Shown here: piece by piece, positions 52,841-64,000 of the stretch
Numbering within the stretch: position 1 is the first letter of the stretch
Layout: every line of letters begins with the position of its first letter
Assembly (NCBI GenBank): GCA_019843655.1
Contig: JACDQD010000008.1
Location: forward strand, 12,372,442-12,436,441
Length of the DNA: 64,000 bases
Direction of reading: 5' to 3'
Origin: Lethocerus indicus
Taxonomy: Eukaryota; Arthropoda; Insecta; Hemiptera; Belostomatidae
Made by a program: the position numbers and the translations under genes
The notes under the pieces: generated by a model
The model's database searches: none
What the model was told of the DNA's origin: nothing
Seen by the model: the letters and a program-made list of their open reading frames with translations, nothing else

Positions 52841-53736
52841 CCGACCAAACCTGTGCAACTCGACACTTTACCAGATTTGAGTCGGATTTTGTGAACTCAA
52901 ATGCTGCATCAAACAGTGGAATATAGAGCACTAAATGGCTAAAGAATTAATCTGGCTTCCATTTATTATTATATATGGGTTCCTGCTCTCATTTATTATT
53001 AATTTATTATAATGTATAAATGTTTAGCAGTTAACTCAAAAACAGAACATTGAATGGTAACGTTTATCATTATGTACTACATTATTAATGCATTCTATTT
53101 GAACATTCTTTCTTCATCATGTGTTAAAAAAATAAAATACACCTAGAAGTTATTACTAAATGCAATACATTTTCTGGGACCAAATATTATGAGAATCTAT
53201 TAACCTCGATTTATGTTAACTGGTAGTGGGAAATTTACAAGATGCCCTACATCGAATATCTATGACAATGAAAATAATGTAATACAAAATAAGTATTCGA
53301 AACGAATTAAGAAAATTAAACTAGTAGTACACAGATTATATCCCCGATCTGACATGGTAGTCTCGTACCCAATTCACAAAAAAATAAAAACTCCCGTACT
53401 CGGTAGCTAGGAGGCGGACAAATTTGGCCGATAAAGGAGCTCTAAATATTGGGGTCGGCTCCAGGGAGACTATGAATAATGAGGGGGGGAGGGTTCCGGC
53501 GCTGGTAACACCTGGGGCACCCGTGTTCCCTCTCTTGTAGAAAAATAAAAAAAAGACCGGTGGGAGGGGGGGTTCGAAATATATAGGTCCAGCTTTGTAA
53601 TCTTCCCCGCTCTGGCCGATAAATCACGCCGGAGGAAAAAACTGAAAATGTTTCATAAGCAAATTATTCGGGATCTGGCAATGGAAGCGGGCGGGTTCGT
53701 CGATTTCATTCCGCTTAGCGCCTTACGAATTTTTTC

Positions 53737-53765
53737 GTAGAAAAAAAAGGGACGGTTTTTTCTAC
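53737..53765. repeat. Perfect 10-bp hairpin with 9-nt loop
   Basis: GTAGAAAAAA (53737-53746) pairs exactly with TTTTTTCTAC (53756-53765). AT-rich and therefore of modest stability; function unknown. Confidence 0.6.
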
Positions 53766-54745
53766 AACGCGTATCTTTATTTCCCATACAAATATCTCAG
53801 TCTGTACGCTTTTAATGGATTACATAACACCTTGAAAAACGTATTATATATTTATATATATAATTTGAACAAAGGCATTTAAAAGAAATTTTAGGGAAGC
53901 CTCCAAGGACTCCAAGCACCTTGGGGTTCTTGTTCATTTGTTTGCTAGTATTCAAAACTATAATGTATAACAACATATTACATAATTTTTAGCCTCAAAA
54001 TTTAAACTAGTGAAAATTAATTAATACTAATTTCCAAATATGTTTAAGAGTAATTTTATTTTGGAATTTAATTTCATTTCATAGTATATAATTCTGATCT
54101 AACATTGACAGGAGGTTTAAACTGGGATTGGAGTTACATAAGGAAGCCATTCTTGAACCTGAATAAGAGCACGGGGCTCTGTTACATACGGAGATTGATA
54201 TCTGAATACTTTCATCTGAATGTCACGACCGTTTTAAATTCAGAAGGCGGTCACCTCCGGGCCGTATACACTTTCTCCGCGTGCAACGGTGAAAGTATTG
54301 CTCCGTTAATTCGTACCGATACGTGCAAAGATATTTCCATCTTTATCATACACAACTGATTTCAAAACAGTTCGGATAATGAATTAAAACCGAAAGGCGG
54401 AATGGGCAGAATTCCGAGATTAACGGCGCTTGAATTAACAAAAAGGAGAAGCAGAAAATGTTTCCAAAGATAGAAAAAGTTGAAGGAGGACTTTCCTATA
54501 AAGTTTTATCTCGAGTTTAAGACGAGATAGTGGGCAGAACTGGAGAAAAACAAGAAATGAAGAGGGGAGGGAGGGACACTCTGCACACTCCTACCACTGG
54601 GCAAAAAACTACTTTCCTGCTGTAAGAAACTTTCTTCACTGCAAACACTCCAAAATTTACAAATAAGACTCGAAAAAAACAAGACGTGAACAATGTTTCA
54701 TCCATAAGCCGTAGAACTAATTTGGTTCGATATCATATTAAGTAT

Positions 54746-54783
54746 ACCGTACATTTCGTGTCTCCTCTCGCTGGTTTGGTCTT
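54746..54783 (+). repeat. Dispersed repeat, copy 2 (no insertion, no hairpin)
   Basis: Matches 31414-31459 at 35 of 38 positions once the 8-nt insertion of that copy is removed. No matching right arm is present downstream, so this copy does not fold. It shows that the left arm and loop of the 31.4-kb hairpin belong to a repeat rather than to a unique RNA. Confidence 0.75.
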
Positions 54784-56599
54784 TTGCTTTCAACAAAAAG
54801 CTACCCACTGCTTACATTAATAAATTACAATTTTACAAAGTGCGTAAAAGGATTAGGTTCTGTTTGGCTGGTACACGCCGAAAATCCCCTTAAGATAACA
54901 AGAGAACTTTTCACGCTCAATAAGTTCTCCTGCCCCCCCCCTTCGTGGTCCCTAATCTTCGGAAATGCGGGTTCTGACGACAGAAAGGGAACAGATGGGC
55001 GGGCATCTGTGGGTCTTCTTCGCCCTCATCGGCCGAAACTCGCCCAGTGACGAAAGAACCTGACACTCTGAAATTTATTGGATTCCCCTGTCTCCGAATT
55101 CGTCGGTTCTCGTGAAGGCGGACTGAAATCTGGTTGGAAAAGCTTACATCCGCCACGGACCAGACATTCTTGTCCCTTCTGTCCCAAGTCCTTTAGTTTT
55201 AACGGACGGACAGGAAATATCGTAAATTTGCCTCCACGATGAATTTTCATATTCAAATATCCTTTTCCCATATGAGTTGTGAAAAAATATTATATTTTTC
55301 ACTTCACTACGGAAGCTCTGTGATTCAATCACTTCTTTTACCATGTCGGTCATATGTTGGCCCACCGGTGCCTACATCTAAAATCTCCTTGTTAAAGCGA
55401 GTGAAAAATGTCAGCCCTCCAGTTGTTATCGGTATTATTTTCCCGATCATTTAAGCTAGTATTCTTACAGTAGTACAGACGATTAGAAGCAACGATAAAT
55501 TAATTAATAGAAATGCCCAGATTACAAAATCACAGGGATCATCATCCCCGAGGGCACTCTACCGGAGGCATCTTGTGTCAGCGGTGATCGTTTTGAACCA
55601 TGGTGTCTTAAACCTCCTTTTATTATTCTTTTCACGTATCAAATGTCAGGTCAAGTGATTATTTAGTTAGGACAAATATAAATCAATACTAATAATACAG
55701 ATGTTTCTCCAACTCTAACGGTATGTTTGAAGTAAAGATTGTATCGGCGAAATCGACCCTCGGCACGATAAGGCGGACGAATTATCTTGGACAATCATCG
55801 CAAAACGGTTCGCAATTATGGAACTGCACGAGTTCAGAGGCAGTTCAAATAGGATCGAAATCCCGAGCACTTCCCGATTGAACTTGTATGTATCGAAGTT
55901 ATTGCACGGTTTAGCAGTCTCGAATTCCTAAAACCATCGAGCCTTATTAAGAAAATACCGGTTTAATGAAATTTACCGCATTCTAATAATATCTAACGGG
56001 ACTTAAAATCAACCGGAGGTAAATTGGACCAGGCCGAACGAGCTAAGAGCTCGGGAATTAAAAAACGCGAAAGCAATTCACTTCATCGTAATACGTCAGA
56101 TGTTCTTCGGTATAAATTCCTCGGGTTCCTCACAGTTCCCATAATTTTGATAATTCATTTCAAATAAGCTAACTTTTTTTTGTTACCTAACGTTTTCATA
56201 CTCAACATCTAAACTCACCTATGTCACAACTTATATTTCAGTACGTATAGTTTTTGTACCATAACACTATTCTGTTCATACTATTTAATTACACTATCGA
56301 ATTATTGAATATCTGAATGACCCTCAAAGCATTAAGTTATAAAAATGAAGGAGCACAGGTTAGAAGCCGGATAATTTGAAATTTATTTAGGCCAAATCCT
56401 TTTCATTCAGGTTGTTAATTTTATATCAAGTATAGAAGGATACGGGACAATATTTATAATAATTTGAGTATCTAAATTCGTTTAAGGTTTAATTATAAAC
56501 ACAAATACTTCAACGGATCTAAAACATTCTTCCGCATTGGGGCTTTAAATAACGAAAAGTAATAATGCAACGGTAGATGGTGGGCGGGAGACTGCACCC

Positions 56600-56649
56600 C
56601 GAGCACTATTTTCAGAATCGTGATCCCGTCTCGGATCACGAACTGCTCG
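56600..56649. repeat. Two-part hairpin
   Basis: Inner perfect 9-bp stem TCGTGATCC/GGATCACGA (56618-56641, 6-nt loop) is enclosed by CGAGCA (56600-56605) and TGCTCG (56644-56649). The internal loop between stems is lopsided (12 nt against 2 nt), which is unlike a typical pre-miRNA. Confidence 0.55.
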
Positions 56650-58595
56650 TTATAAGAGACCAATTAGCGCCGATTATACATTGCGGGCCCACTATTTTTT
56701 CTCTTGGGAGTTCTCACGCGGTTAATGACGCGTGGAAACGCACCTCCGGCTAACGAAGGACTTACCGGTCACAGTTCGACACCGTTCCGTGTAGTCTCAG
56801 GAAACACTAACTTTAACATAAATAGCAGCCTCTTGATAGTCCATTAACGGGTCCCTTCAACGTCAAACGACTGACACACAGAACTGACAAGACAGGGATA
56901 CAAATGTCCGAAACTTAAAAGATAGGTCCTTTGAATTTATGTGGATAGAATTTAAGGACCGTTTTCATAATTTATCTCAATTCTTTAAAATTGAGATGCG
57001 GCATTCCCAAAGGCTTAATTATAACGACACTCGTGTAAATTCAGTATATCCTCTCATAATTCGACATTACCCAGTCAGGATAAAACTTAAAAGTATTACG
57101 GAACACCAAGGAATAACATTTTTCAGCAAATAAGGTTTTTTATATCAGCGAAGAATGATCCGGGTGAAGTAAAATTTCGTTTCAATTAATAATTTCTGAA
57201 TATACAATAATATTATGTCTTAAGACTCCCCCTGAGGTACCCTGAGGTGTCATGATAAAATAAAATATTGGTCAATCAATGCCTTGTTTTCATGGGAAAT
57301 GGAAAAAAATGTTTTGTGGCAACGAGAGCTTTTTGAATAGGGCCACCTACCCCTATCGCCACCTCTACATCCGCCTCCCGACCGTCCTTTTTTATTGTAG
57401 TTCTGTTGTGTCCACCATGTTGTTTCGGCTCTCCGAAAATTACTCGTGAATATTTTTCGATAGATTCACTGGTCCCATGACTGATTTCCCCTCCGGCTAA
57501 TGAAGACTGGGGTTGGTGACAACCCGCTATAAATTCCTGGAGAAACCTAAGTGAACTAGTTCCGAGCGCTGATTGATTGTATGTATAATATTTTTCAATT
57601 TTTTACTGCCCCTTTGCTGTACATTTGTTAGAAAATAGCCGAAAAATAGCACATTAATAGTCAGACAAAATGATTAGCATCAACCATCACGCAACAACAA
57701 AGTATTAGGTAACGAACATCATCTTCCTTGTAAATGCTCAGTAAGTACAGATGCGTCAAACAAGTTTAAGAAGGTAATAAAAAGTACGTTACAAAACCTA
57801 AGCCGGCGTTTCTCGTACATTTTTCAACATTAACGACGAATAAATGGCGCGTACAGTTAGACGACCTGGGCACAGACCGAAGTCATCAGAACAACGCATT
57901 GATTTACGACGCCATTAAGGTTTGGGAGTTATATCTACTTCTTTAATAAACCCTAAGATCATCGCCAATCATTATTTGGGCCTAACGGTGTCAAGAATCT
58001 TACGGAATCAGCATTAGAACACCTCCACGTTACAGGGATTACCGGGCAACGGTACTGGAATCGTACACCGTTTTTACGCTTGAAAGCATCGAAACAGATC
58101 TGCGCAGTTCCTGGAGGAAAATTCCCTACCAAATAGCGATGGAAATATCTAGAAAATACCTATCCCGGACACTTGCGGAATTCCGAGTTTAAGTAGCAAT
58201 AAAAAACGATGGTCCGGAACAAAAGCGTACGGGAAACAGAAATTCTTCACGTTTCCCCCCATGGAATTTAGAAACGGGACTTCATCGGGAAGGCAATAAT
58301 TAAACAGGGGCCATGAGCTTCTTACGGAGAACATTCGAACACTCGGTGTCGCTTGAACGAACATCGGAATGGTCTGCAAAAGCACGGAATGTCACAAATT
58401 TGTATCTACCCGTTCCGGATTTGTTATTATTAGTGCAGAAAAGCGGGCTGAACCGGGGAAGGCCTTTTCGCAACTTACGGCATACCTCTATTAAACAATA
58501 TTTTGTGAAATCGAACGGAACGGAACTGAAGTTAACAAATGCATAAATTTGCATGGGGAGGCGTAAATAATGTATATGTCAGAAATTTCACTCAC

Positions 58596-58643
58596 TGACC
58601 CAGTTGATCCGTCCTTTTTGCAGCGGTGTCAAAACAAGCTTAC
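58596..58643 (-). other. Putative RS-exon 1 (48 nt)
   Basis: After the recursive junction, a donor TCA|GTGAGT follows 48 nt downstream (donor at 58595-58590). Of the three minus-strand frames only one is open. The plus strand across this interval carries an acceptor-like CCTTTTTGCAG (ending 58623), which I treat as coincidental. Confidence 0.45.
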
Positions 58644-58656
58644 CTGAAACAGAAAA
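58639..58656 (-). promoter_or_regulatory. Recursive splice site 1 (first in transcription order)
   Basis: On the minus strand: TTTTCTGTTTCAG|GTAAGC, junction between 58644 and 58643. Two strong branch-point matches, CTAAC and CTAAT, lie about 20-30 nt upstream of the AG, making this the most complete 3' splice site of the three. The donor follows with no exon. Used first, it would join the upstream exon to 58643 and prepare the next step to 39330. Confidence 0.75.
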
Positions 58657-61600
58657 CAATTAGAAGTTAGGAAAACGGTTTTTCATATCACTGAAATGAC
58701 TCGTTCAATACATTCTCTCCGCCTTTAGTGTTTTTAATCTGCTGGCGTTCAAATTTCTTATATAGTGAGCTAATCATTATTTCATTGCAGTAAAATTATT
58801 TTCAAACGTTCCAAGGATTAGATATCTTTGTCATTTGCTTACCTAAATAATAACATTAAACACTTAACCTGCTAGATGTATACAGGCCGATATAATTCTT
58901 AAATTCATATATACATTATATTGGTAAGATAAACATCGATATATCTTAAAGCTGTATTAACTAATTTTGTATTCTGATTTAGTATTAAATTTTAGCTGTC
59001 AGATGAAAATAATCTTCTAGCGCTTCTGAACTATTGGGATTATAACTTCTACTACTTAAGACACGAAAATCCCCTACTTCTCATCCTATATCGCTGCCTC
59101 TTATATTGCTGTAAATAAATAAGTCCGCAACGGAATAATAATCGCAATTATAGTGAAGCAAAAAATATTTCTTAGATTTCTCTAGATAATTTAAGCCAGC
59201 GGATTGGGGCCTATTTATTAATAACCAATTAATATGTCAATCTGGAAAAATGAATATGAAATGTTTTAATCGGTTCGCCCACTCTACTTCCCACATCGAA
59301 TGGTACCGACTGAAATCGAGAACTCTGAGAAACCGGAGACACAACAATGGCAATAAATTATTTCTTTATTAATGCAAACTGCGGTTTGTTTATCGTCCCA
59401 GGAAGCCAACCCCCCCTTACCCCTGAAAAAAAGCGAAGTTATGGGAGCGGATGAATAAAGAAATTGTTATTGGGGAAATAAATTCATGATAAGGAGGCGA
59501 TAAATTGACGACGAATTAATGCGCGAAAGGGTGTATTTCAATTTGAAAGCGACGGGGCTGACTGAAAAATCGGGCTCGAAATTTACGACCGCGCCCGGGA
59601 AAAAAATCCCGAACAGGTGGCCGGGAATTAACGGCGAGAACATTTTAATTAGAAGACTCTTTGATGTAGAACAATTTGAGCGACCACGGCCGGTATTTTG
59701 GGACGGCTCTATCGGACACCGATAGGCAGGCACTAGGTAGGCCTTCCAAACGCCGTCGAACTGCGCGCTGTTATAAAACGCGTGTTACGCGCGCTTAAGA
59801 GCTTGCGAAATAACGATCACGAGTGAGGAATATGATGCGATTCGTCAGCAAAGTGCACATTCAGAGGTTTGTAATTTGCAATTTTGCAGTTAATGGAAAA
59901 GTGTGCAGGGGGTGAGGCGCACGACATTTGCCCTTCAATACTTCTAAATGGGTACCACTGCTAACCATCTGAGCTTTTCCAATGAAAATTATATCAAGAG
60001 TTTCAACAGGTTTCGGTTCTATGTATCTTGAGACTACACTCCTAATTTATCTGAAAACATTTCTAAACACCATGAGGTAATAGATTAGGGTTATAATGAC
60101 CAAAGAATTTCTTCTTAATTATTTATGTACGGATATCACGCTTTGAAAATGTAAATAACGTAAGCGCTTCTTTGTTGAATATGAGATATTACACAATACT
60201 ATATGAGATATTTACATATTGCTTTATGTTAAGTATAAGAAACATATAGGTCAGATATGATAGAAAAAATAGCCGAGTCTATCAATCATAGAGACGGGAG
60301 ATAATGTTAATAGTAAGAGGAATGCCAATCGGAAAAGAGCCGCCAACAAAAAGCGGGCGGCCCCGAAACGGGACGTTGAGTGTTGGCGTTCCAGAAAAAG
60401 CAAGGGGCAAATGAAAAGCCGAATTAGTCGGCTTCAGCGCGTAGCTTCTTCCTTGACGAATGACCGCCCCAACCATCAATCACCTTGGAGTTCATCATTA
60501 ATAGAGTGAAAGACAAAACGGCCCACACGATTCTTTTCGGTCGTGACGCGACTCTGCTGCCTTCATTGTCGGCTCGGCTATGGCCATCGAATTTACTTTC
60601 TCCGTACGCAACACTCCTCCCAAAAATTTTCTTCCTGAAAGTAACTCCAGGTTGCGACAAAAAGGCCCACCTCGCAAATTTTTAAGACACGGAAAAAAGA
60701 AGAAGAAAGGTTCAAAGATTTACGAATGCTTACTAATAATTAAATAAATCTAACAAAAATTATCACAAATAGGTGTAGGAGTTAAAAACTTAATATTTTT
60801 TCCAAACGGCATAAAAATTTGTCTAAACCAAAGTTCGCTAAGTTGTAACTACACAAAGGAAAAGTAGGCTGAGGCCTGGTTACAGAAAGTAGAGTTATTT
60901 ATGATGGAAAATATTCGATATAGTAGGTCGAAAATACAAATTCACGGAGCGATGTAATGATTGGGAGCCTTTGGCGCGTAGTACAATGTCAATTGGGAGG
61001 GGAATGAAGGCCGCGGGAAACACTTCTCTCTCCGGGCTCAGAACTAATTTCATGATCGAGTACGTGACGCGGTATGGCCCCCGCCAACGTTACAAGGCCA
61101 TTGGGATAATATAACCGGGGCGAATGCGGAGGAGTTCCCTTCTCGGGACGCTAGGGACGAAACCAAATTGCCGCGCTTATAACCGGGAAAGTGGTCCCAA
61201 CGGACGTAACTGGCGCATCTAAAATACTCTCAATCATAAGACTCATATAAAAACATAATCGTATGTAAGTAGAATCGTAGAAAGTACTAGTCTATGAGAA
61301 AAATGCAGAGGAAAAAATCTGTAGTCAAAAATAATCATAATAGAGGTTTCTGTAACTTTAAGATAGTGAATAGAGGGAAGGGTGAGAACGGGAGAAGGAA
61401 TGAAGAAAGGACGATGAAAAAGAAGCTAAGATAAGGGATTTTCGTGACATCTCAATTTTCGAATGGAACACAGTGAATGGGAACGGATCTTCAATCGTGG
61501 GAGGGGAAAATAAATAAATGCGGCAGAAAGGCGTCGTACGCCAGTTGAATAAGAAGTGGTTAACAAGTACGGCGGAGGCTCCAGTTCGTTACCCGGTCCG

Positions 61601-64000
61601 AGAAAAACACCCCCACGGAATCGGCAGGAAGCTTTGTCGGTGAGGAATTGAGAAAAGAATGTTTGGAGGAAATTGTTTAGTACAACCCCCTTGGGTGGCT
61701 AATTTGGCCCTGGGAAACACTTGGCCGCTCAAAATCAATACCGGAGAAGAGCTGGGAGGGAGAACACGAAGCGGAGGGGTAGAAAATGAAGGGAAAACCC
61801 TACAGGAGACGACGTGAGGGAAATGAAACATGCGAGGGTAACGATGGGTATAAAATTTGAGATGACTATTATATCGCCCCTTAACGGTTCACTATATTTT
61901 CTTCCTAGACGGCAACCGTTTTCAACATTGAGAATAGCTCGCCGCCGTGATTACGGATAAAGCTTATATTTTTTCCGAAGTCGATCCACCCACAGAGAAC
62001 CCGAACGGGGAAATATCAAGGTTACAAGGATGCTGACAACAAAGAGAAAGGAAAAACAACTCGGTTTTCAAATTTTAATAACTCAGTCCATTCATGACAC
62101 TTCGATCGACTGACAATACTCTGACAGCAATGCATATTCTTGACGTTTGTGTAGATCAACGCTTCATTTAAAGTAATTCAATTCTTAAAATGAAACGGAT
62201 ATCGTTTTATATAACCCGAGTGTTTCGGCGACGGCATAGTTGCATTGAATACATCGGTTTGGATTGGTTGCGAAAAGATCTGTGCAACGCCCTTATGCAA
62301 CGTACATAACCCCGCGCACGATATTTGCGATATAAATGCTGAGTTCTAATAACAAAGTGGCTTATATAACTGTGTAAGTGAAGGGGCGATATACCCGCAA
62401 CGTTGTGGCCGGCCTAAAGGAAATGATATGTACGGAAGAAGCGGAATCCGAGAAACGGGGAGTTAAAGCGGAATGGCGGTAAGAAGGGTAGATGCTTGGT
62501 ACATATAGGGAGAATGAAGTTGGGGAGGCCTAAACCAAGTACATGGTAAGGGCGTCACTTCGGGGGCAAACTGCCAAACGTCTCCATCTCCCTGACTACC
62601 GCACCCTACTGGCGCTTCCCCCCTTTTTCACCGGCACGTGCTATGGCATCCCCAGTCGCCGCATAACAGTAAACATCCAAACCACATTAAAATATGAAAC
62701 AGATGCGCCCGCAGAAAATGATTTGTATGGGAACCCGCTGGTGCATAGGCCACATATCGGGTATCAGTCAGACTTTTATTACTTCCACCATATTACAATT
62801 CATACGATGGCATTCATACTTCAACGTGAGAAGATGGTTGTAGTCGTAAATTCTACAGCATATATCAATCAGGAAAAGAATTTTAATATGTAGTAAAGTA
62901 CAATAGAACCTAATTTTAAACCAAAAGGTGTCGGTGTTAAATGCCTTTCGTTCAAGACATTTAATTTCAGTATATAAAATTTTTACACTTTAGAAGCTGT
63001 ATGAAAAGAGGTTTACCTAAAAAATTACAGAATTCATTGAGAATAGTGTTGCATTATCGTACCCAACACATTAATCAGTTATATAAGAAAACAACATTTT
63101 CAATTATTGTTAAAAACAATTGAAAAAATGATTTATTATATATTATTTAACGGTGTTGACGTATAAGTTAGTTGTATATATCCAGTACGGGGACGACGAG
63201 TCATCGGACTGAATATTTATGGGCACGTTTATCCCTGCGGGGACAGTGGGCTCTCCCTCCCCCTCCCATATGTATTTACAGAGGGATAACAAACGCTGAT
63301 GGTTTATCGATCAAACTGTATTACATCATGCGACACGGCAAATTGCAATATACCCCGAACGTGACGCACCCACGCCTGGAATGTTAATGACTTCATATCG
63401 TGTGTAGCATACGGAGTAACGTTCTCTGTTTATTCATAAATATTATCCTATATAAACGTATAGTATAGAATACGAAACGTCTATAATTATTTCGACTTTC
63501 ATTTAAACACCTTATTCAAATTGCAGCTCCTCAGTCGAAAGCAAATTACAATAGCATACCACGCGGTGAGGTCGGACAGGGTACATGCATTTTAATTACT
63601 GTGAGCGATTGCCTTATCACTGATGCAAGGACAGTAATAAGTCCCGTTAAGGAGTTTTTGTGGTTCAGGCTGTAACATAAACAATCTGAAATTTGTCGAT
63701 CATCTCTCATTTTATAATCACAGGAGAAAAAAGTATGGAAAATAAAAGCAACTATCTAAGTTTGCACTAAAGGAACGGCCTTGGAGGGCTTATTTCCTAT
63801 TAGAAACCTAAGATTTCTCCTTGAACTTCTAAAGTCCACAGACCGCATTTCAACCGAGCTTTCCTATTTCTATAAGGGCTCACAGAATACAAAGTAAATA
63901 GTCTCGTTAATAGCTGACATTGGAGGCCGACAGAATGACAACGACTTTGACTCCGATGGCGCAGAAATTGATGAACCGCGGCCAGAACGAATCAGGGCTT
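58657..64000. other. Noncoding AT-rich stretch with small GC-rich islands
   Basis: No supportable gene. GC-richer patches lie at about 59540-59730 (with a CGGGA/TCCCG foldback near 59597), 60300-60680, 61000-61200 and 62540-62660. Frames reach only 116 codons (62543-62893, plus) and are unrecognised. Two weaker minus-strand acceptor-donor juxtapositions are at 58843/58842 and 63017/63016. Confidence 0.5.

Larger units (their letters stand above)
52841..58589. other. Noncoding stretch with several foldbacks
   Basis: No supportable gene. It includes a local repeat of TTATTATTA-type sequence at 52960-53015, a GC-rich patch at 53450-53630, and the hairpins and repeat listed separately at 53737, 54746 and 56600. 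Overlapping frames at 54784-55454 on both strands are unrecognised. Confidence 0.5.
1..64000 (-). other. Probable interior of one giant minus-strand intron; no protein gene found
   Basis: Seen: no open frame is longer than 233 codons, none carries a domain I recognise, and frames on both strands overlap freely as expected by chance. Three minus-strand sites have the zero-exon recursive splice structure and are spaced about 20 kb apart. Known: in Drosophila and vertebrates such sites occur inside very long introns and are used one after another, so the intron is removed in segments. Inference: the window is intronic to a minus-strand gene whose flanking exons lie above position 64000 and below position 1. 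It could instead be intergenic, with the three sites arising by chance. The host gene and species cannot be identified. Confidence 0.55.

Noticed and set aside
1..64000. CRISPR array, phage or bacterial operon content
   Set aside because: No regularly spaced identical repeats with unique spacers, no dense coding and no recognisable bacterial or phage gene on either strand.

Overview
The window looks like noncoding DNA from a large animal genome, most likely an insect or other arthropod. It is AT-rich, with many short GC-rich islands, simple repeats and hairpins. No open frame longer than 233 codons exists, and that one is produced by a minisatellite. I recognise no protein domain, tRNA, rRNA or transposase, and the gene spacing and start signals expected of a bacterial or viral genome are absent. 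I therefore annotate no protein-coding gene. The species cannot be named from this sequence.

The main signal is on the minus strand. Three sites have the structure of recursive splice sites (ratchet points): a pyrimidine tract, then CAG, then GTAAG with no exon between them. They lie at 58643/58644, 39330/39331 and 18665/18666, in transcription order, about 19.3 kb and 20.7 kb apart. Each is followed by a second good 5' splice site after 37-84 nt, so each has the layout of an 'RS-exon'. The simplest reading is that the whole window lies inside one giant intron (more than 60 kb) of a minus-strand gene, removed in about 20-kb steps. Exons of the host gene are not visible.

Layout. 1-2560: AT-rich DNA, a purine-rich block, a 10/20-bp GGAA-type minisatellite (1894-2178) and a strong GC hairpin (2270-2303). 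2561-18120: mostly featureless, with GC-rich islands near 4.3, 7.1 and 14.6 kb. 18.1-18.7 kb: a GC-rich inverted-repeat block next to the last recursive site. 18.7-30 kb: featureless AT-rich DNA. 30-31.5 kb: GC-rich, CT/GA-rich island followed by an 88-nt hairpin that shares a repeat with 54.75 kb. 34.4-34.8 and 38.7-38.9 kb: a dispersed repeat family, including an exact 95-bp direct duplication. 39.3 kb: the middle recursive site. 47.3 kb: a TA/TG microsatellite. 51.25-51.46 kb: a dense TAATTA (homeodomain-type) cluster. 52.4-53.7 kb: purine-rich and G-tract islands. 58.6 kb: the first recursive site. The rest to 64 kb is AT-rich with small GC islands.

How the parts fit: the recursive sites give a strand and a reason for the length of the noncoding DNA. 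The homeodomain-type cluster, GA-rich tracts and conserved-looking islands would suit enhancers embedded in a long intron of a developmental gene, but that part is inference.
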